Assembly (NCBI GenBank): GCA_028278005.1
Contig: JANQFD010000124.1
Span: 1-10,155, forward strand
Length of the DNA: 10,155 nucleotides
Reading direction: 5' to 3'
Source: Chlorobium sp.
GTDB lineage: Bacteria; Bacteroidota; Chlorobiia; Chlorobiales; Chlorobiaceae
Shown piece after piece: positions 1-5,684 of the stretch. The notes under the pieces are model-generated. The model worked only from the letters and a program-made list of their open reading frames with translations. It searched no databases and was not told the origin of the DNA. Position numbers and translations under genes: made by a program. Position 1 is the stretch's first letter. Every line of letters starts with the position of its first letter.

Positions 1-924
1 GAAGGCCAGATACTCGGGCAGGTCAAGGATGGCTACAGGATAGCTGTCGAGGTTCAATCAGCAGGCATTCTTCTCACACGCCTGTGCCACACGGCTTTCA
101 GTGTAGCAAAAAGAGTCAAGACAAAAACAAAAATCATGGAAGGCGCCGTTTCAGTCAGCTACGCCGCCGTGGAGCTTGCTCAGAAAATTTTCTCCAATCT
201 CACCATGAAAAAGATCCTTCTGATCGGGGCAGGAGAAACCGGAGAACTTGCAGCAAAACATATGTTCCAGAAAAACGCACGGAACATAGTCATTACAAAC
301 AGGACTCTCTCAAAGGCTGAAACGCTTGCTGAAGAACTGGGCACAAACCAGGTACTTCCTTATGAATCCTACAAGGATCACCTTCATGAATTCGACATCA
401 TCATCACTGCAGTCAGCATCAAGGATTATGTTCTCAAGGAACCGGAGCTGCAGCAAAGTATGCAGAAAAGAAGGTTAAAGCCGGTTATTATTCTTGATCT
501 CGGACTGCCTCGAAATGTCGACCCGGAGATCGGAAAACTGAAAAACATGTTTCTCAAGGACATCGATGCTCTTAAACACATCATCGATAAAAACCTGGAG
601 ATGCGAAGAGCCGAACTCCCCAAAGTTCAGAAAATCATCGATGAGGAGCTTGTAGGATTTGGCCAGTGGATCAATACCCTCAAGGTCCGCCCGACAATAG
701 TTGATCTGCAGTCAAAGTTCATTGAAATCAAGGAAAAAGAGCTTGAGCGGTTCCGTTACAAGGTCAGCGAAGAAGAACTGAAAAGAATGGAACGTCTGAC
801 TGACAGGATTTTGAAAAAAATCCTGCATCATCCGATTAAAATGCTCAAGGCACCTGTTGATACGGCAGATACCATTCCAAGCCGGGTTAATCTTGTCAGG
901 AATATTTTTGATCTTGAAGAATAA
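1..924 (+). CDS. hemA: Glutamyl-tRNA reductase, 5'-truncated by window edge
   Basis: This enzyme reduces glutamyl-tRNA(Glu) with NADPH to glutamate-1-semialdehyde, the first committed step of the C5 route to tetrapyrroles. The frame is open from base 1, giving 307 residues. Against a usual length of about 420, roughly the first 115 are missing, including the catalytic Cys region. The fragment opens with EGQILGQVKDGY, typical of the end of the catalytic domain. Next come the AVSVSYAAVELA segment, a Rossmann NADPH site (LLIGAGETGE, GAGETG at fragment residues 76-81), and LDLGLPRNVDP. The last 80 or so residues form the helical dimerisation domain, with RPTIVDL and the ending KILHHPIKMLKAP. The ATG at 136 lies inside the conserved domain and is not the start. 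The gene ends 45 bases before hemC on the same strand, consistent with a hemACD operon. The identity is secure; only the 5' end is unknown. Confidence 0.96.
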   Translation, partial: EGQILGQVKDGYRIAVEVQSAGILLTRLCHTAFSVAKRVKTKTKIMEGAVSVSYAAVELAQKIFSNLTMKKILLIGAGETGELAAKHMFQKNARNIVITNRTLSKAETLAEELGTNQVLPYESYKDHLHEFDIIITAVSIKDYVLKEPELQQSMQKRRLKPVIILDLGLPRNVDPEIGKLKNMFLKDIDALKHIIDKNLEMRRAELPKVQKIIDEELVGFGQWINTLKVRPTIVDLQSKFIEIKEKELERFRYKVSEEELKRMERLTDRILKKILHHPIKMLKAPVDTADTIPSRVNLVRNIFDLEE

Positions 925-969
925 AATCAACGAACCAAGTAGTCAGTTTAACGCTAATCAGTAAACGCA

Positions 970-1911
970 TTGAAAAAAAAATTAATTATCGGTACCAGAT
1001 CCAGCCCTCTTGCCTTGTGGCAGGCAGAATTCACCAAATCCGAACTCTCGAAAAATTACCCGGAACTTGACATAGAACTCAAACTGGTTAAGACAACCGG
1101 TGACGTATTGCTTGATTCCCCTCTTTCCAAGATCGGAGACATGGGTCTTTTCACAAAAGATATCGAGAAGCACCTGATCGCAAAAGAGATCGATCTTGCT
1201 GTCCACAGTCTGAAGGATGTTCCTACCGAAACACCCGAAGGGCTTATTCTGACAGCGTTCACCGAAAGAGAGGATACCAGGGACGTTATCATCTCGAAAA
1301 ACGGCGAGACCCTGAAAACGCTTCGGCAGGATGCGAAAATAGCAACCAGCAGCCTTCGCAGAACATCGCAGCTTCTCAGCATGCGTCCGGATTTCCAGAT
1401 GGGAGACATACGAGGCAATCTGAACACCCGGTTCAAAAAGTTCGATGAGGGTGATTTTGATGCCATGATGCTTGCTTATGCCGGTGTTCACCGATTGAAT
1501 TTCGGTGACCGTATTTCCGAAATACTACCTCATGAAACCATGCTTCCCGCTGTCGGACAGGGGGCACTGGGCATCGAAACCCGTGTTGATGATGAAGAGA
1601 CAAGAGAGATTCTCAAAATCATGAACAATCCGAACTCGGAGTTCTGCACCAAAGCAGAAAGGGCACTGCTCCGACACCTTCAGGGAGGTTGCCAGATTCC
1701 TATAGGAGCTTATGCAAGTCTCAAAAACGACACGCTGCATCTGCTCGCCTATGTTGGATCTGTTGACGGAAAACGTGCAATCCGCAATGAAATAACCCTC
1801 GACAACTGTACTGCCCCCGAACAGGCAGAGCAGGCGGGTATTGATCTTGCCGAAGAACTCCTGAAACTCGGCGCCAACGAGATCCTTGCCGAAATCAGAA
1901 AAACCTGCTGA
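970..1911 (+). CDS. hemC: Porphobilinogen deaminase (hydroxymethylbilane synthase), TTG start
   Basis: This cytosolic enzyme condenses four porphobilinogens into hydroxymethylbilane. The 313 residues match the usual family length. Visible signatures are the N-terminal IGTRSSPLALWQAE, the catalytic loop AVHSLKDVPTE with Asp83, the cofactor/substrate-binding Arg-rich SSLRRTSQL (127-135), DIRGNLNTR (146-154), and LQGGCQIPIGAY with Cys241, the residue that carries the dipyrromethane cofactor. The start is TTG at 970. Stops at 940, 949 and 955 close the frame upstream, no ATG or GTG lies between, and the next in-frame ATG at 1141 would delete the conserved N-terminus. No clear Shine-Dalgarno precedes it. 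The TTG is followed by nine A residues (codons 2-4 are AAA). The TGA stop shares one base with the hemD ATG. Confidence 0.97.
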   Translation: MKKKLIIGTRSSPLALWQAEFTKSELSKNYPELDIELKLVKTTGDVLLDSPLSKIGDMGLFTKDIEKHLIAKEIDLAVHSLKDVPTETPEGLILTAFTEREDTRDVIISKNGETLKTLRQDAKIATSSLRRTSQLLSMRPDFQMGDIRGNLNTRFKKFDEGDFDAMMLAYAGVHRLNFGDRISEILPHETMLPAVGQGALGIETRVDDEETREILKIMNNPNSEFCTKAERALLRHLQGGCQIPIGAYASLKNDTLHLLAYVGSVDGKRAIRNEITLDNCTAPEQAEQAGIDLAEELLKLGANEILAEIRKTC

Positions 1912-2657
1912 TGGGGTGTGTTCTTGTAACACGGCCGAGACATCAGGCGGGTTCATTTGTAGAGCAATTGAAAAAATACAACCTTGACTCGGTTGTCTTC
2001 CCGACAATCGAGATCAGGGCTGTTCCCGGCTGGAAAATCCCTGACATTTCAGCATATGCCGGTGCGTTCTTCACCAGCTCGAACAGTGTCCGCTACTTTC
2101 TTGAAAGACTGAAAAAAGAGGCCCCGGACGAGCTGGAGCAGTTGAGGAAAATAAAGGTTTTTGCGGTAGGCAAGACTACCGCAAAGGATCTCGGGGAATA
2201 TGGAATAACAACAGAGCCCTTACCCAAAGTAGCCGATGCCGTAAACCTGATGAAGGAAATCGGCCCCGGCGTAATACAGGGAAAGTCATTTCTTTTTCTC
2301 CGCGGCAGTCTCTCGCTGGGCATCATACCTGCAGCCATTACAGAACTTGGCGGCAGTTGTGACTCCATAACCGTTTATGAAAACCTTCCTCCGGATCTCG
2401 AGGCTACCGAGCAGATAAAAACCATGATCCATAACGGCCGGATATCATGTTTGTCTTTTACGAGCCCCTCGACTGCCCAAAACTACTTCAAAGCGGTAGG
2501 CTCGACGACCGTTCCATCAGGGGTGCTTGTTGCGGCTATAGGAAAAACAACAGCCGATGCACTGAAGAAACTTGGTGTACAGGTCGATATTGTTCCGGAA
2601 TATTACGACGGGCCCCATTTCGCCAGGGCCATTGCGGAAGCGTTGAACGCAACGTGA
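1911..2657 (+). CDS. hemD: Uroporphyrinogen-III synthase
   Basis: This enzyme cyclises hydroxymethylbilane with inversion of ring D to give uroporphyrinogen III, the branch point to haem, bacteriochlorophyll and cobalamin. The protein is 248 residues, normal for the family, with the expected pattern of two similar alpha/beta domains. It begins CVLVTRPRHQAGSF, followed by the hinge and cleft motifs FFTSSNSV (53-60) and VFAVGKTTA (83-91). The second domain carries FLFLRGSLSLGIIPAAITELG, VYENLP (155-160), LSFTSPSTAQNY (181-192) and AAIGKTTADALKKLG. HemD is poorly conserved in sequence, but these motifs plus its position after hemC make the call firm. The ATG overlaps the hemC stop (TGATG), which suggests translational coupling, and no separate ribosome-binding site is evident. 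The gene stops 4 bases before the end of the converging rmuC gene. Confidence 0.94.
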   Translation: MGCVLVTRPRHQAGSFVEQLKKYNLDSVVFPTIEIRAVPGWKIPDISAYAGAFFTSSNSVRYFLERLKKEAPDELEQLRKIKVFAVGKTTAKDLGEYGITTEPLPKVADAVNLMKEIGPGVIQGKSFLFLRGSLSLGIIPAAITELGGSCDSITVYENLPPDLEATEQIKTMIHNGRISCLSFTSPSTAQNYFKAVGSTTVPSGVLVAAIGKTTADALKKLGVQVDIVPEYYDGPHFARAIAEALNAT

Positions 2658-2661
2658 CAAG

Positions 2662-3996
2662 TTATTCCGCTTCTTCATCCGTTGTTTCAGGCGTATCTTC
2701 CTCTATAAGCGAACTCTTTTCTCCTGAAATATCTTCAACCCTCCGCAAACGTCTTTGAATGGCCCGGGTTCTTACACCGACAAGCCGGTCAAGTTCCGTT
2801 CCTGCCTGAGTTATCTTGCTTTGCGTCTTTACGAGCACCTCTTCGAACCTCGCAAACTCAGTCTTGATCTGAGCGAGAACTTTCCAGACTTCACCGGTTC
2901 TTTTCTGTATTGCAAGTGTCCTGAAGCCCATCTGCAAACTGTTCAACAGTGCCGCAAGCGTCGTAGGGCCGGTTACGATAACATTGAACTCTCTCTGCAG
3001 CACTTCGAGAAGGGCTGTATTGCGGACCACTTCCGCAAAGAGACCTTCGATCGGGAGAAACAGGATCCCGAAATCTGTGGTTTCCGGCGGGTTGAGATAT
3101 TTATCCCGGATATCTTTTGCGCAACGACGCATCTCGGTTTCAATTGCCTTTGCTGCAACTGTGAACCTTTCCTTCTCACCTGTTTCGGCAGCCTCGACAA
3201 GCCTGTAATAGGCTTCAAGCGGGAACTTCGAATCTATAGGAAGATAAACCAAATCTCCCTCATCATCTTTTCCGGGAAGCTTTACCGCAAACTCAACCTG
3301 CTGCCCGCTGTTTTTCCCTGTTGCGACGTTTTCAGCATACTGTTCCGGTGACAGCAATGCCTGCAGCAGGCTCTTCAGCTGCATCTCACCGAATACCCCC
3401 CGAATTTTCACATTTGAAAGCACTTTTTTGAGATCCCCGACACCGGACGCCAGGACCTTCATTTCACCCAACCCTTCATGCACCAGACGAAGCCGGTCGC
3501 TGACCTGGCTGAAAGATTCGGCCAGTCGTTTTTCAAGAGTTGACTGTAACTTCTCATCAACTGTTTTTCGCATCTCTTCAAGCTTGCTCTCATTGTTGTT
3601 CTGCATGACCTGAAGACGCTTTTCAACAGTGTCGCGTATACTCTCCAGTGTTCTCGACGTCTCCTCTTTGAACGCCCCCTGTTGCGAGAGAAGATCTTTG
3701 TAATTTCTTCGCTGCAGCTCGTCCTGACGCATAACATGCGTCCCGAGAGCTTCTTCGAAAGATTTCAGAGAAGCCGACTGCTCGATACGGCTATCCTGTA
3801 TTGACCGGGCAAACTCCATTCTGTTCCGCTGAAACTCATCTTTCTGTCCGCTCTGAAGCCGTTCGAGATCAGAGCGCAGCAGGTTTTCGCTCTTCCGGAA
3901 CATTTCTCTCGAAATCCCTCTTCTGTTTCCAAGCAGGAGAACAAGCAGGATAAGAATCAGAAGAACAATGACAGCTGCAAGGAGGATGTTTGTCAT
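2662..3996 (-). CDS. rmuC: RmuC-family protein (DNA recombination/genome stability), membrane-anchored coiled coil
   Basis: RmuC proteins are linked by genetics to suppression of short-repeat inversion and recombination, and they have a nuclease-like (PD-(D/E)xK-type) core; the biochemical activity is not well settled. The 444 residues read as one N-terminal transmembrane helix (about 4-23, almost all Leu/Ile/Val/Ala) followed by basic GNRRG. A long charged coiled coil (about 30-175) comes next, then the conserved RmuC domain (about 190-410). Domain landmarks are RGVFGEMQL (199-207), PIDSKFP (253-259, with Asp255 and Lys257 as the putative active-site D-x-K), ILFLPIEGLFAEV (311-323) and GPTTLAALLNSLQMGFR (343-359). 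The tail is highly acidic. The ATG at 3996 gives a clean membrane anchor, although no strong Shine-Dalgarno precedes it. It lies 100 bases downstream of the phosphatase gene and may be co-transcribed with it. Confidence 0.93.
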   Translation of the reverse strand: MTNILLAAVIVLLILILLVLLLGNRRGISREMFRKSENLLRSDLERLQSGQKDEFQRNRMEFARSIQDSRIEQSASLKSFEEALGTHVMRQDELQRRNYKDLLSQQGAFKEETSRTLESIRDTVEKRLQVMQNNNESKLEEMRKTVDEKLQSTLEKRLAESFSQVSDRLRLVHEGLGEMKVLASGVGDLKKVLSNVKIRGVFGEMQLKSLLQALLSPEQYAENVATGKNSGQQVEFAVKLPGKDDEGDLVYLPIDSKFPLEAYYRLVEAAETGEKERFTVAAKAIETEMRRCAKDIRDKYLNPPETTDFGILFLPIEGLFAEVVRNTALLEVLQREFNVIVTGPTTLAALLNSLQMGFRTLAIQKRTGEVWKVLAQIKTEFARFEEVLVKTQSKITQAGTELDRLVGVRTRAIQRRLRRVEDISGEKSSLIEEDTPETTDEEAE

Positions 3997-4096
3997 AAGA
4001 GTAGTAGAATGATTCAGGAACCAGGGGAAGGTGTAATCTCCGGCACCTGCCGACAGCGGACAACAACGAGAAGGCTGCCTGGGGGGCCAGGGGAAA
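3997..4096 (-). other. Intergenic gap between the phosphatase gene and rmuC
   Basis: This 100-base gap is one of the longest non-coding pieces in the window. It contains a small perfect inverted repeat, CCTGG-GGGG-CCAGG, at 4078-4091, just beyond the stop codon of the phosphatase gene. It also has a 9-base direct repeat, CCAGGGGAA, at 4020-4028 and 4087-4095. No run of T follows the hairpin on the minus strand, so I do not call a Rho-independent terminator. I see no convincing promoter for rmuC here. Confidence 0.4.
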
Positions 4097-4855
4097 TCAG
4101 AGAATTGCGGCAGTCAGCTTCTCACCGATGAAACGATTGGCACTTACCAGGCCCTGGCCATATATGGTTGTCTGGCCGGTATAATCAAAACAGCGTCCCC
4201 CTGCTTCATGCACTACAGGTATGAGAGCCGCACAGTCCCATGGGCTCATTATCTTGTCAATGGCCACCTCAGCCCTTCCCGATGCGACAAGCATATGACC
4301 GTAGCAGTCCCCCCATCCCCTTACCAGTCCTGCATCATGACGAAGCCTGTCAACCGGATGGTCTGAAGGGGGATCGAGAAGATATTCTTTTTCGGTATAA
4401 ACAACGGTTGCGTCACGGTAATCCGAAATACCCGACACCGTTATGGTATCGCCGTTCAGGAAAGCACCGGATCCGTTTTCCGCATAATACATCTCACCCA
4501 GCGCAGGAAAGTTCACGACACCAAGAGCTATTTTACGATCAACCTCCAGCGCGATCATGACGCCGTACAGGGGCACTCCATGGATAAATGATCTTGTTCC
4601 GTCAATAGGGTCAAGGATCCATCGGCGAGTGTTGACCGAAAGCTTCTCCGCAAACTCCTCCCCGAATATCCCATCGTCAGGAAAGGCATCGATAATACCC
4701 TTTCTGATGAGTTCTTCCGCTTTTCTGTCTGCTTCCGTTACAGGACTGTCATCCCGTTTCGCATCAACCTTGAGTGATTTGCTCCGAAAGAAAGAAAGAG
4801 TGAGATTGCCAGCCTCTTCAGCAAGTCTGACAGCAAGTTGCATATCTTCAGTCAT
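4097..4855 (-). CDS. hisN: Inositol-monophosphatase-family phosphatase, HisN-like (probable histidinol-phosphatase)
   Basis: This is a Mg-dependent phosphomonoesterase of the IMPase fold, 252 residues, normal for the family. The metal site is complete: Glu66 in FGEE, Asp82 and Asp85 in DPIDGTRSF, and Asp207 in SPWDCAAL. The early DSPVTEADRKAEELIR segment is also present. The substrate-side segment RGWGDCYGHMLVASGRAEVAID (about 179-200) resembles the HisN group, which dephosphorylates histidinol phosphate in histidine synthesis. It looks less like classical inositol phosphatases or CysQ. No other histidine gene is present, so the substrate rests on motif similarity alone. Inositol phosphate or another small sugar phosphate remains possible. 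The start at 4855 lies 3 bases after the upstream gene's stop and has an AGGGG ribosome-binding site 9 bases away. That site lies inside the last codons of the upstream gene, so the two are probably co-translated. Confidence 0.85.
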   Translation of the reverse strand: MTEDMQLAVRLAEEAGNLTLSFFRSKSLKVDAKRDDSPVTEADRKAEELIRKGIIDAFPDDGIFGEEFAEKLSVNTRRWILDPIDGTRSFIHGVPLYGVMIALEVDRKIALGVVNFPALGEMYYAENGSGAFLNGDTITVSGISDYRDATVVYTEKEYLLDPPSDHPVDRLRHDAGLVRGWGDCYGHMLVASGRAEVAIDKIMSPWDCAALIPVVHEAGGRCFDYTGQTTIYGQGLVSANRFIGEKLTAAIL

Positions 4856-4858
4856 GGT

Positions 4859-5608
4859 TCACATCCCCTCTCCAAGCGGATGACGCTGCTCAAACGCCCT
4901 GACGGCACTGTTCATATCGCGATCCGGAAGGGGCAGGGCCTCAAGCCTTGACACCAGTCCGCTGACACCGCGAAAGATATCGCTCCGCTGTTTTTCAGTA
5001 ACTGAGGAAAACACCGATCCAAGATGACGGCGTGTAACATGAACCGAAAGTTCATAACTGCCGGTCTCATAAAGAGCACTGTAGAAATCCTGAACGTTTC
5101 GGTCCAGAATGTCAGAAAGCACTTCGAGATGGAGCGGTTCCTGCAGAAAACTGTAAAAGCTTACCTGCAGGCGAAGCAGCGGATACGTTTTAAGCCAGAG
5201 ATAGGAAATACGCATACCGTATGCCCTGTTCGAAATATCGTGCTCGATCCCGCTTGCCTCCTGCTCAACTCCGGAGTACCCAAGATCGATCATGATCCTT
5301 GAAGTACCAGCCAGTTCGGTTATTGCCGGCATATTGAAATCAAGAGTCCCGGGGTATCCGAAAACCGCCGGGCCTTCACCCGTTACAGATATTGTACCAG
5401 GAGATTCCGACAGCTGCATCGAGGTGGCTTTCCCTGCCGGCAATGATTTGATGATATCGGAATACTGAGGGTCTGCATCCACAAGCCTCTGTCCTCTTGA
5501 CCAGGTATCGAGTTTTGCAAACTCCTGCCGGATATCGTTTATTGCAGCATCTTCCTTACCCGGCTGCTCTTCGGTGCGACGCTTGAATGTTTTTGAAAAA
5601 AAAGGCAA
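4859..5608 (-). CDS. Conserved-looking hypothetical protein, non-ATG start
   Basis: I do not recognise this 249-residue protein. It is probably cytoplasmic, since there is no signal peptide and no obvious membrane helix. The N-terminal 30 residues are charged and polar. The centre (about 60-115) looks beta-rich, with repeated Gly/Ser/Thr. The region 130-225 looks like alternating strands and helices, including ISYLWLKTYPLLRLQVSFYS and a segment rich in His and Arg near 190-196. The start is uncertain: the frame is open back to a stop at 5642-5644, but this stretch contains no ATG or GTG. The candidates are TTG at 5608 and CTG at 5620. A purine-rich GAAGAG at about 5633-5638 sits better for the CTG. 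The gene lies 76 bases after the sensor-kinase gene and 3 bases before the phosphatase, so it could belong to either transcription unit. It is real by codon continuity and tight packing; its function is unknown. Confidence 0.75.
   Translation of the reverse strand: MPFFSKTFKRRTEEQPGKEDAAINDIRQEFAKLDTWSRGQRLVDADPQYSDIIKSLPAGKATSMQLSESPGTISVTGEGPAVFGYPGTLDFNMPAITELAGTSRIMIDLGYSGVEQEASGIEHDISNRAYGMRISYLWLKTYPLLRLQVSFYSFLQEPLHLEVLSDILDRNVQDFYSALYETGSYELSVHVTRRHLGSVFSSVTEKQRSDIFRGVSGLVSRLEALPLPDRDMNSAVRAFEQRHPLGEGM
4865..4873 (-). promoter_or_regulatory. Ribosome-binding site of the hisN-like gene, embedded in the upstream coding end
   Basis: Read on the minus strand, GGAGAGGGG ends 9 bases before the ATG at 4855. 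It overlaps the last codons of the upstream hypothetical gene, which ends in Gly-Glu-Gly-Met-stop. This purine-rich site supports the chosen phosphatase start and suggests coupled translation. Confidence 0.65.
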
Positions 5609-5647
5609 TGCTGAAAGCAGTTTGAATGGTTTCTCTTCAGTTTACTC

Positions 5648-5675
5648 AATATAAGCAAAGAGTATGAAACGTCAG
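5648..5675 (-). promoter_or_regulatory. Possible sigma-70-like promoter upstream of the hypothetical gene
   Basis: On the minus strand CTGACG (5675-5670) and TATATT (5653-5648) are separated by 16 bases. They match the -35 and -10 consensus at 4 of 6 and 5 of 6 positions. A transcript starting about 7 bases further on would leave a short leader before the TTG or CTG start. The spacing and position are plausible, but a chance match is quite possible in an A/T-rich gap. Confidence 0.25.
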
Positions 5676-5684
5676 AGATGTCTC

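Noticed and set aside
982..1491. Open frame of 169 codons on the minus strand opposite hemC
   Set aside because: It is antisense to a gene with complete catalytic motifs, and its translation shows no domain and an implausible composition.
2641..2654. Hairpin CGTTG-AACG-CAACG at the end of hemD as a terminator
   Set aside because: The stem is five pairs, no T-run follows, and it lies inside the coding sequence.
2755..3351. Long open frame on the plus strand within the rmuC region (198 codons)
   Set aside because: It lies wholly antisense to the well-supported rmuC gene, has Cys- and Arg-rich, low-complexity composition and no recognisable motif.
5609..5684. A frameshift joining the sensor kinase to the hypothetical gene
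   Set aside because: The kinase ends cleanly after a complete second receiver (ending ISQWV, like CqsS), so the downstream gene is separate.
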